From contig CM046853.1 of the NCBI GenBank assembly GCA_025617745.1, positions 59,481,233-59,545,232 of the forward strand: a DNA stretch of 64,000 nucleotides, in the 5' to 3' direction. Shown here in pieces: positions 25,259-36,170 of the stretch. Each line of letters opens with the position of its first letter. The stretch's first letter is position 1. Under the pieces are notes generated by a model. It did not search any database. It saw only the letters and a program-made list of their open reading frames with translations, and had not been told where the DNA came from. Origin of the DNA: Heliocidaris erythrogramma. Taxonomy: Eukaryota; Echinodermata; Echinoidea; Camarodonta; Echinometridae. The position numbers and the translations under genes were made by a program.

Positions 25259-26528
25259 CCAGAAAAGAAAAAATGGGAGAGCCAACCATTTTTTTCTTAG
25301 GTCAAATCTATAATTCTATAGTTTCTGATCAAGTAAGGCTAATTAAATCAGGACTAAAACCTTGTATGGACATAGTTCTGGAGCATTTGCTACTAACTCA
25401 TGCTGCTTATACGTAGTGTGATGACTTGACGTCAAACGCACGCTTCACAGAACTCCATTAAATTTGCGCTTTCCAGGGCTTCATAATTGGCCAGAGCGGG
25501 TAGTAAATTTCTGGCAGCATTTGACGTGGGCAGGATTTATGGGTACACTTCATCGAACTAAAAACAGTTATAATATCATCCATGATATGGCTATTTTAGG
25601 CCAAGCGAAGTCCTCAACATGTTTTAAAGAATGGCAGTCAAAGCAAATCATGATCGGCATTATCCGAAGAAGGAAATAAGGAAGAGTTATGCGAGAGCCC
25701 TCTTCAGACTGTAGGTGAATAAGCACTGACAGGTTAATAAGTATCACAGAGATTTAATCAAATGATCTATTAGGTATCGCAATGCTTTGCTATTTATGGC
25801 TAAATATAACCCATATTATGTTGGAATGAATTGAGAGGGAGGTACATCATACCTGAAGTCATCAATGAAAGATATGATTCATGCTGAACTAACTGGAACT
25901 TGATGAGTTAAACCTGTTTTAATGATAGTGCAATGTCACAAACATTCAACTTGAATTGCCAATGACTATCCAAATTGCTCATTAAATTTTGTGAAAATCA
26001 CTGTAAACTGAAATCTAATCATAATTCCCATATTGAATATACAAATAAGGTTATGAAATTGCCCAAAAGGCAATTTTTTGAAAGAAAATAAAACAAAGGA
26101 GATCTGTATATAGTCCTCTCATATTCCTAAACAGACTGTGTAACATTGGCAGACTTTAGTTTCAAAGCATCAGCCTAAAAATGGACAAGCACAAGCTTTA
26201 CAAATTAAAATTCTTTGTGTGTGTGTGTGGGGGGGGGGGGGGGGTGTGCGTGTGAGTTATCTAGGAGTGCTTTTGTGTTCTTATATGCCTTGCTCCTTAT
26301 TCAAAATTCTCTTCTTTTTCCAGGATTTCATTTCTATAAGTTGCAATAAAATGCCCTTTACTATTTCTTTATTACCACTTTGATGATGAATTAATGCTAT
26401 TCTCTAAATTTCTTGAAATGTTATCAGCCAAACATAAATGAAATTTATGTGTAACATTACCTGTTCATTACAACTTTTAAAATAATACTTTGAGCTAACC
26501 AAGCTAAAGCTTAAGCAAACATTTTACA

Positions 26529-26603
26529 GTTGAAAGCAAGAAGGGCATTAACTTAAGTTTTATAATGATATGAGTGAAGGCTTTCTGGCTCTCAGCAGAC
26601 GTT
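26529..26603. repeat. Hairpin element, GAGAGCC family, copy 2
   Basis: Left arm ttgaaagcaagaagggcatta, right arm ggctttctggctctcagcag. The most degraded of the four copies. Confidence 0.45.
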
Positions 26604-27086
26604 ACAATGAAAGAAGATAACCATCTTAATATGTCTTTTTTATGTATCAAACAAAGACAAGAAACAATTACAACATGAAAAGATAGTTTATCAGCTTGTA
26701 AATGAAATGAATGGAAGATATATCTGAAGCGAAATCATGTTCACATATATGTACAAAGATAAGAGAGAGAGAAAGAAAGAAAAAGAAACGTTTAGAAACA
26801 TAAATGACACATCTCAATGGATTATGACGTGGCTTATGGTAACATTAAAAAAAAAAATTGAAAAGAAAACAAAATCATGTTTCCTTTTAGGGATGCTTTA
26901 AGCTTTATAGTGCTAAACAAATGATAAATCATAGTTTAAATTTGAACACCCAATTGATGAACGTGTTGTGCTATCAAATTAAAATTATTTTAAAATGAAT
27001 GAAATTTTAAACATAAATAATGCTTTCGTGCAGATGCTTCGACAAAGTGACAAAAATGGGGAAAGGGTCAAAATAAGGGGACTTAC

Positions 27087-27140
27087 CTGATCTGGGTTAT
27101 TTTTCAGAACAGGTAAGGAACTTCGTAAGTTGCTAGGCCT
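27087..27140 (-). other. Candidate 54-nt minus-strand exon, unknown gene
   Basis: On the minus strand a good acceptor (ttaattcctgtag) and a consensus donor (cag|gtaagt) bound 54 nt reading in phase 0 as RPSNLRSSLPVLKNNPDQ without a stop. Length divisible by three and strong sites at both ends favour a real small exon. The family is not recognised. It lies about 12 kb beyond the first TIMP gene on the opposite strand, so it would belong to a different transcription unit. Confidence 0.35.
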
Positions 27141-28719
27141 CTACAGGAATTAATAGAGAAATGGAAATATGAGAGCAGATCAGTTCACTTTTTCTATGGT
27201 TTAAGTGATTATCTTTATAGAGATTACTTAAGTAGTTTTATACATAACAATTTGATTACTTGGAAGGGATACAAAGTGAGCCAGTACAACTGGGTACATT
27301 ATTCCTCCTCAATCCCCGAGTCCCATAGGTAGGACTTGAAGTTTTCATATAAGTTTACTGATTACTATTTGACATGTTTCATACCTCTTAATAGCTTCAA
27401 AGGTCGGATGCTCCTATAGTCAAAGTTAGAGGAAGGCATAGTTGAACTATACATGTAAGAGAATGTTTACAAATCTGCGAAGATGTATTCAAATTACTTG
27501 ATTAAAACACAATAATGACTTCAAACATTTTCAAAAGACACTATTATCTGCTCATAGCCTTATTTGTTCCCTTTTTTAAAACCAATATAACTTATCAAAA
27601 TAAACGACTGCTAATAGTTTGGGCACAATTATGAGAATTTGCTTCTGTTCATCACCATCTGAGTTACCAAGATGTCAAAACCCCTGGCCGCGCGTCCAGC
27701 AATATAACAACAATCTCACTTGTCAAAATCATACTTGTGTATACCTGCATTCTTGGATGACCAAAACAACACGTAATATACCTTGGTTACCTGACCATGG
27801 CCATCACAAACAGATCTTTGTTATGAATGGTTCTTATATATACTGACCCTGGGTCCAGGATAATTTAGTATTTATATTCCCCTTGATGGAGGCTCTGAAG
27901 GTCAAGCGACTTCTTGCAGAATATTTATTCCATCACAAATATTTGGAACAATATTGTCACTTTGTTTCTTACAATTTTGGCTCTTCGGTATTAAGCTGGA
28001 GTATCATCTAAAATGCAAGGTATTTCATTGTACTTTTAGAAATTGAATTCAGGCATATAAGTTCAAAGGCTTCTTCATTAAATCCTAACATAAACAGAAC
28101 TTTTAGGAGTTTGTGAAACAGGAATAAGATGTTTGTTTACTTAGCCATGACTTTCTCTATCAGTAAATGCATATTCACATATATTGTGAGAACTGTGATG
28201 AAGGACAAATATTTCAGTAAATTGACAGAAATTCTGTTTGTCAGGCAGTCTATACTGGCTTGCAATAATCAATTTGATAAATTGCATTACAATACTCAAT
28301 TTCTTTAGGACATACAATCTGGCCAAAATTGAGTTTGAGCGAATTCCGCATTCCAGATGGACCTCATTACCATTTCAAATAATCCTTATTTTGATCGACA
28401 AACCAAAGAAAAGGGTTTGTCAGTTTGAAATTCAAGAATACTGGGCAAAATTCAACATTTTGGGTTGATATTTTCTCCTACAAATTAGTGGCAGTTCAAG
28501 CTGTGTTAGTAGTTCAAGGATGAGGTTGTATTTAAGAACACTGCCAAGACATGTAACTTATATGTTTGAATTTAATTTGACATTTTAGACTAAGGTAGCA
28601 TGATACGGTGTGTTTTAGGTAGTTGAAAAACAGTTACATATTTTCAGTAAGATAATACAATTAGGGTGACAGAAGAGCAAAAGGAATGAGCTTCAGAGAA
28701 ACAGAATGTAAGAGCAACA

Positions 28720-28918
28720 GAAAACAAGAGACAAGAGAAAGAAATGGGGAATAGAAAGAGAAAGAGAGAGAGAGAGAGAGACAATAACTACAAGTGAATG
28801 AATAAAAGAAGAGAACACATCACAAGAGAGGGTGAGAGAGAGAGAGAACCATAGATCAGAGAGATAAATAATGAGAGAAAGAGAGAGAGAGAGAGAGGCA
28901 GGGGGGGGGGGGGGGGGT
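28720..28918. repeat. (GA)n tract ending in poly-G
   Basis: Imperfect GA repeats ending in a run of 17 G at about 28901-28917. Ser/Leu-rich open frames on the minus strand are artefacts. Confidence 0.9.
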
Positions 28919-30332
28919 GGAAAGAAAAGAAGACTTGATAAAACAGAGTAAATTTCCAAAATAATCAAGACAATCTTCTTGTTGTATGAATGAAAGTGCA
29001 CTCCCAATTCATTCTGTCACCATATTCTCATTAAACCAAAATTTCTGGTAAAATCTTCAAAGTAGAACCACTCTAGAATAGAACACCTGTTCAGCTTGGT
29101 CTGTGAAGAAGAACTAATTAAACTTTAATCATTTCCTTCAGGTTTGCTAAGAGTGCAATTCAGCATCAATCACTGATTCAAAATACAGAGTGATACGTGG
29201 TAAAGGAAAAAAATCTCAGAAAACTGTTAATAAATGACATTTATTATTTTATAACAAATGAATGTTTAGAAGTTTATTACTCCTGATGTACTGCCGCCAT
29301 ACATTTTGGGACGTTCCTTCTTCCATGTTCCATGAATGCTGAACAACCCAACTTTCAATCTTGGAAGAAAAAAAAGGTAGTAATGCAGCTTTAAGTTCCA
29401 GAAAAACTGAGACATATAATTGAGAAAAATATCAAAGAAACAGATCACATAATCCGTGATCTGTTTTTCATCCCATCTGTCATTTTATTTTTATCTGGGT
29501 CATTTTATCGGTCATCCAAAATAAACATAGGATCGAATGGTGCATACTTACACCCCTAGGTGGGCGCGATGACAGCGCCCATTTCGAAGGGTAATGTATG
29601 ATGGGTTATGACAGATATGGGAGGCATCAGATGATAGTTAGGATAGCGCCATGCATTCTAGGTGTTATCTTCAGAGTCTGTTATATTCATAAAATGATCT
29701 CATTTCTTCTTTGTTGTTTTACATAAAGTTATTACAGAAATTGAAGGGTCTGGGATACTGAAAGTGCTCATAGAAGGTGACATTTTTAGATTGATATTTG
29801 GAATTATTTGAAGACAATTTATAATCAGCGTGAACACATGACATTTGCAGTCTGTAGAGGAATAATGGGCCTATAAGATTACTATTTTATGTATTTATTT
29901 TATTTACTTTCTAGGTATACTAAAAACAGATAAAAACAAGGAAGTACGAAAAATATGAAAGTGGCCAGACTCAATTGATAAACAAAAATAAAGTTTAAGT
30001 ACACTATTCATTTTAACGTATAAACAGTATCTATATTCTACAAAAGTTTCATAGTGATGAAAAGGGATTCATTGACTGCGGTATTTGTACTGAAGCTAAT
30101 GGCTGAAACTGATGGCAAAAAGCTGCCATTAATGCCTTTCTGTTGGGCACTTGAAAATCCCTCTCTATTTGGTATTTCATGCTGACTACTGAGATATCTC
30201 ATTCCTCATACAGGGACCATTTGGTTCCCATAAGCCAATGGATTTAAGAGCAACTGCATTATTACAAGCTCTACTTCTCAATGTAAAACTGGAAACAATT
30301 TCATTAATGAAATTGTATGTATTATACTCATG

Positions 30333-30363
30333 AAGAGATAGTGAAAGAGAGAAAGAGAGAGAA

Positions 30364-30394
<31 letters not shown>

Positions 30395-30447
30395 AAGAGA
30401 GAGAGAGAAAGAAAGATAGAGAGAGAAAGAGAGAGAGAGAAGGAGAG
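30333..30447. repeat. (GAAA/GA)n tract
   Basis: About 115 bp of GAGA/GAAA repeats. Confidence 0.9.
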
Positions 30448-30505
30448 CATTTTGCCATCTTAGGGGGAAAAATATCTTATTGATACAGTTTGGGAGAAGA
30501 TATAT

Positions 30506-30576
30506 CTGCTGAGAGCCAGAAAGGTGTTAACTCATATGCTTTAACACAGAGTTAACGCCCTTCTGACTCTCAACAC
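30506..30576. repeat. Hairpin element, GAGAGCC family, copy 3
   Basis: Arms ctgagagccagaaaggtgtt...aactc (30507-30533) and gagttaacgcccttctgact...(30549-30576) pair over about 26 positions with few mismatches around a 15-base loop. Confidence 0.7.
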
Positions 30577-31184
30577 ACGATATGTGGGCGAGTGTGAATA
30601 CTCTAGTAAACCTGCCACTAAACCACTAAACACCCACTGATACAAACAAATCATTTTCATTGCCTAAATGGATAAACAAATATGCCATTCTGGACCAAAT
30701 TAAAAACACATTTCTCAAGAAATGTCACATAACATGGTATGGTACAGGTAGTCTGCATTTCATCATTCTTCACTTGTATATATAGAGGGTCTCACCTAAA
30801 TCTTCCAAAACCCATCCCTTTGAAGCATTCTTCTTATTCTTGGATAAAATTTTAAGAGCATTGAACTGCTTTTGTTTGGATTAGCCTTTAAGAAGAGAAA
30901 CAATTATATCTCAGTATACTGAAGATAAAAGAGATTTCTGATAAATGACCATTGATAAGAAATAGCCTATAGACTTCTCGAACAGTTTTTATCTATTAAA
31001 CACCATTGCATTAAAAAAAACATAACAGGCATAAATAGTCATGCATATTCTTGCTTGGATCATCAAAAATTCATGCTTAGTTTCAGCATGGATCTTCCTG
31101 AATTGTAAAATTGAAATCTGAAAATCAAGATTTGTTTCAAAAGCTTTGAGTATGTTTATGACCACTGAAACGTAATTAAGTTCT
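30577..31184. other. No recognised feature
   Basis: AT-rich sequence; a 78-codon open frame at 30989-31225 (minus) has no recognisable domain. Confidence 0.5.
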
Positions 31185-31402
31185 GCTAAACTTGGCTTTT
31201 GCAATACCGTTTTCAAGTATCTCATCCAAGTACTCTCAGCTGTGCATGGAATAAATTATCTCAGTATCATGACTGAATTCACCAAATTCACCAGAATTTT
31301 CCAATTGTTAGTTGGTGCACAGCTTTGAACACATAAAATGTTAATTTAGTGCAAATATCAGCTAAAAGAGTCTAACAGAGGACAGAAAAGAATTGAAAAC
31401 TA
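31185..31402. repeat. Duplicated segment A, copy 1
   Basis: Nearly identical to 33035-33251 from gctaaacttggcttttgcaa to the AAAA/TA boundary. A transposable element interrupts this copy at 31403. Confidence 0.9.
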
Positions 31403-32768
31403 GAAATGTGCATTGCTGGGGCCGCGCAATGCTAAATGTATCCCCCGGCACTGGCAGCGATTTGAAGGAGGGACAAAGACCCTCCCCCATCTCCTCCCTC
31501 AAACAAAAGGATGGTGTAGAAATTAGATGTGTAGGTTTCACTAAGACACATCTCCATACAAAATTTGAAAGAAATCCATCAAGAAATGTGGCCTGCAGAG
31601 TGCACTCACGCAATTCCCTGAAGTATGACCTTTGACCCTATAAAAGACGGAACACTGGTGGCAGCATCACCAAAAACTATAGGTTTTTAGATTACACCAA
31701 GAAACACCTTCATGTGAAATTTGAACGAAATCCGTCAAGAAATGCAGATGAGTGCAAGAAATGGAAAAATGACCTTTGACCCTATAAAGGACGGAACAAT
31801 GAGGGCAGCATCACCAAAAATTAAATAGGTGTAGATTATACCAAGATACATCTCCATACAAAATTTGAATGAAATCCGTCAAGAAATGCAGAAGTAAGAT
31901 TGCACAAAAGGGACAAATGAGCTTTGACCCTATAAAGGACGGAACAATGAGGGCAGCATCACCAACCAGTAAAGATGTGTAGATTATACCAAGATACATC
32001 TCCATACAAAATTTGAACGAAATCCGTCGAGAAATGCAGAAGTAAGAGTGCAAGAAATGGAAAAATGACCTTTGACCCTATAAAGGACGGAACAATGAGG
32101 GCAGCATCACCAAAAATTAAACATGTGTAGATTATACCAAGATACATCTCCATACAAAATTTGAACAAAATCCGTTGAGAAATGTGGCCTGCAGAGTGCA
32201 CTCACGCCATGCCCTGAAGTATGACCTTTGACCCTATAAAAGACGGAACACTGGTGGCAGCATCACCAAACACTATAGGTTTTTAAATTACACCAAGAGA
32301 CACCTTCATGCAAAATTTGAACAAAATCCGTTGAGAAATGTGACCGCCAGAGCGCACACAAGAGTACACACAAGACATCTATCAAAATATGACCTTTGAC
32401 CCTATAAAAGACGGAACACTGGGGGCAGCATCACCAAAATCTATAGGGTTCCAGATTTTACCAAGAGACACCTCCATACAAAATTTGAATAAAATCCGTT
32501 GAGAAATGTGACCGCTAGAGCGCACACAAACTATCCAAAAAAATATGGCCTTTTACCCTATAAAAGACGGAACACTGGGGGCAGCATCACCAGAAACTAT
32601 AGGGGTCCGGATTTTACCAAGATACACGTCCACAGGAAGTTTGAAAAAAATTCGTCGAGAAATGCGACCGCTAGAGCGCACACAAGAATGTGACGCGGCG
32701 ACGGCGGCGGCCGCGGCGAAACGCTGCTGAATCCAAAGTATCCTCCGGCATACTGCCGGGGGATACAA
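31403..32768. mobile_element. Non-autonomous element with ~140 bp internal repeats, inserted at TA
   Basis: Flanked by TA on both sides; the uninterrupted site is preserved at 33249-33252. Near the ends, gtatcccccggca (31438-31450) and tgccgggggatac (32754-32766) are exact inverted repeats. The interior is a degenerate tandem array whose unit contains 'gacctttgaccctataaa', 'gacggaacactgggggcagc' and 'caaaatttgaa', repeating about every 135-150 bp. No transposase frame; overlapping open frames are repeat-derived. Confidence 0.75.
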
Positions 32769-32800
32769 TAAACAGAGAAACAAAATAAAATTCTCATTAT

Positions 32801-33034
32801 CCTGTCAACTCGGTCAACGCTTATTCTCTCGACTACTGTAAGGGGTTAATATACATATTTTGCACTTGCACTCTTTAGCACACTATAAACAAAGAACAAC
32901 GGATACACAGAAATTTTATTGAAGGAAAACACAGCCAGTCATGTGTAGCAATGTACCAAAGATTGAGTTTTGGTTAAGCACATAATATACGGTGTGAATT
33001 TTTAAGTTAATATAAGGAAGCTGATATAAGGAAG
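32801..33034. repeat. Duplicated segment B, copy 1
   Basis: Matches 35936-36170 from cctgtcaactcggtcaacgc through gatataaggaagg with about a dozen differences. It separates the two copies of segment A. Confidence 0.9.
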
Positions 33035-33272
33035 GCTAAACTTGGCTTTTGCAATACCGTTTTCAAGTATCTCATCCAAGTACTCTCAGCTGTGCATGGA
33101 ATAAATTATCTCAGTATCATGACTGAATTCACCAAATTCACCAGAATTTTCCAATTGTTAGTTGGTGCACAGCTTTGAACACATAAAATGTTAATTTAGT
33201 GCAAATATCAGCTAAAAGAGTCTAACAGAGGACAAAAAAGAAGTGAAAATAAACAGAGAAACAAAATAAAAT
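33035..33272. repeat. Duplicated segment A, copy 2 (empty site)
   Basis: Same as 31185-31402 plus 32769-32791, without the 1.37 kb insertion between them. Confidence 0.9.
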
Positions 33273-35935
33273 AGATTTGTGTTTGGAAATGAAGACACAT
33301 AAATTTGGATTGTCACATAAGCTTGGCTCCTCTAGTGATACAAGTTCAAGGCCATTGCTTGTAAGGAATTTATAGGTTTATTTAGCGACTCGTCAACATC
33401 TTGAAGTCTGCTTTGCTTTGGTGTTCTGTCATTCCATCTAAATGTTTATACCACTAACAGATCTCTACTTCAATAAATCAATGAATTATGAAGCTGTAAC
33501 TCTTTGTCATCATGCCAACATCATATCAGGATAACGACCCACTGGACTACCACCTCAACAACTCCCCCTGGACAATTACCTCCTATAAAGTTGTCCAAAT
33601 GTATAATAGTTTTGGTAATTGTCTAAAGAAAGAGTCTAGGGAGGAGGAGGGGGTGGGTTAGAGTAGAGTTGTCAAATGATGAATTGAGTCTGCCATTGAA
33701 GGGGGGGGGGGGGGGAGGATGTGAATGTTTCTCGTGTGATCCAGGAAAAACTGAAATTACACATGAAATCATTGTGTACCCTATTGTGTATTGATAAGGG
33801 CAATGCTTTGATATAATGTACACAGAATCTTCCTGCAAATGTCTTTCTACATAACAAAAAAAATGGAAAGTTGCTTTTCATTACACAATATTATCATTTC
33901 TTTAATATTTCCAAACTACAAATTAAAGATGGGGCGGTAAAAAGAAATTTCTCATTATGCTGACATCCAAACACAGAAGTGATCCCAAAAGAAAACCTTC
34001 TTTTCATACCTCTTTATGAGAATTCCATCTAAGAAAAATGCCAAGTTTAAGAAAATGAGGTCAAAGGATCACTGCTGGGGGTCTACTTGACCTTCATAGC
34101 TGAGAATTATGGGCTTTAGGCTTGTAGCTCTTTCTGCTTAGCCCTTAAAAGCCTGCAGATTAACCCAGATTCCATATATTCGCGAGAGGTGAAAAGTATC
34201 TTCTTCCCTAAAAAACACTTTCAGATGAATATTATGATTGTCAGTTTGGGCCCTTACATCTTATTTCTAGAGTAGTGCAGTTACCAGAACTGGGATGCCC
34301 CCTATACCTTTTGTCTGATGGGTAAATTACAAAGAATGATTTGTTTACAGGATTTCATTCATGGACAGAAACAGGTCACAGATGGAATGGAACTGCGTCC
34401 TTTCTTGAATCAGAAACAAGAGTGAAGGGGGAGGGGGTGGTGGCGTGGGGGGAGGTGATCCTTTGGTTGGATGGGGAGGGTTATTAATGTGAAAGTGATT
34501 GTAACTGATGTCTTGATCAACATGCGATAGAAGAAAGAACACAAACTGACTGAAAACCTGAAATAAAAAACATACTGCTGAGATTGAAAAATATATATGT
34601 ATGCCACAATAGGAATCAATGCTACTTTTAAACAAGTGCAGCATGAGTGAATAATGGACGGGGGGGGGGTTGCCACATAATTGATAAACCAGTCTCTCCA
34701 AGCTGTAGTTTCTGAGCATTCCTTGTGCAATCACAAAGGAATATTGGGATTAAAAATAGTTAATTATTCCAGGATCTTCCCACAGAATGGATCATCGCTA
34801 GAGGGACCATGCCCCTGATCTCAGAGTTCTTGTGCTTTGTGTAAAAATCAAAGCAAAATGCAGGAAAAAGTTAACATTTTTATGACAAACATATAGGCCT
34901 AGCTATAAAACATGTTGCGTGAACATAACAGCAACACACTGACTGGCAAAACGTGAAATATCTAGACAGTGAAAAGAATGTGTGGTCACCGTTTTTCCCT
35001 CAGTAAAGAATTGACTTGCCACAAGAACATTTAGTATGAGAATAGCACACAACCACATACTTCCCTCAAAATGAGTTTCTTTATCCATAATGTTCTCTCC
35101 CATCACATTTACCTTTTGTGTAGCTGCCCCATATGTCTTCAATAAAATACCATGGGAGAGGTTAATATAATCTGCCCACAATTCATCAAACCAGTTGCAC
35201 CCACAGATTTGTTTCTCCTCATCATAACAATTAGGAGATTAATACTCTATGGAGATTACTCAATGAATATACGTGGGACTACCTGCTCCCTGATTCCGTA
35301 GTAGGCGTTCCCCAGACCCTTCTCATAAACAATCGTCATTGAGGTATGCAATCGGAAGAGCAAAGGACAACATTCCTGAGATTTCTTAAATTCTTTTGGC
35401 TTGACAAGACACCGTTTAGAGAGTTGGGTGGAGTCCCACCCAAAACGGACAAACAAGAATCGATGGGAGTATATACACCCAGACACCTGACATCTATTTA
35501 TTTGTACATATGTTTGTAATACATTTCTCACAAACTAAACTCCCACTGCAAAGACAAATCTTTCTCTTTTGTCGTCAGTGAATTATATCCGGACTCTAAC
35601 AAGTTTGTATTTTTCTTGGACAGGCTTTACACGCAAGGCTTGTCAAAACACATTCCTCATATCACTCTCAATCCAAAATAGCCATATTTCTCTGAAAGTA
35701 GGAGATAAACTATACATTTCAATATTTTGATTTGTGGTTTCAAAACTCAGCAGGAAGCTGATTTGAACTGTCTCTTTGCTGATTTCATTTTTGTTTTCTT
35801 GCTTTATTCCTTTGAGGAACTGTTCATGGCTATTTCTTTCTTGTCTTTTCTGACTTTGCTTGACCTCTCAGGTTCCGGGTCCTTGCTTCAATTTTTTTTT
35901 TACAGTTTTCTGGGGTCTTGGTCAATTCTTATTCT
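33273..35935. other. No recognised gene
   Basis: Non-coding, with G runs near 33701-33715 and 34660-34669. Minus-strand open frames at 34903-35181 and 35256-35531 are the least repetitive. The first contains a signal-peptide-like stretch starting at 35058 (MWLCAILILNVLVASQF), but no family or splice structure is evident. Confidence 0.45.
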
Positions 35936-36170
35936 CCTGTCAACTCGGTCAACGCTTATTCTCTCGTCTACTGTAAGGGGTTAATATACATATTTTGCAC
36001 TTGTACTCTTTAGCATACTATAAACAAAGAACAACAGATACACAGAAATTTTATTGAAGGAAAACACAGCCAGTCATGCGTAGCAATGTACCAAAAGATT
36101 GAGTTTTGGTTAAGCACATAATATACGGTGTGAATTTTTAAGTTAATATAAGGAAGCTGATATAAGGAAG
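35936..36170. repeat. Duplicated segment B, copy 2
   Basis: Second copy of 32801-33034, in the same orientation about 3.1 kb away. Confidence 0.9.

Larger units (their letters stand above)
25261..30505. other. No recognised gene; GA tracts and one exon candidate
   Basis: Holds a GT/poly-G microsatellite at about 26215-26244, a GA tract ending in poly-G at 28720-28918 and another GA tract at 30333-30447. A well-bounded minus-strand exon candidate lies at 27087-27140. No recognisable protein domain. Confidence 0.5.

Noticed and set aside
31640..32690. CRISPR-like regular repeats
   Set aside because: Units of 135-150 bp are degenerate along their whole length, with no unique spacers, inside a eukaryotic transposon.
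34345..34734. 129-codon Pro-rich minus-strand frame
   Set aside because: Proline run comes from a G/T-rich tract near 34420-34480; overlapping frames are equally open.
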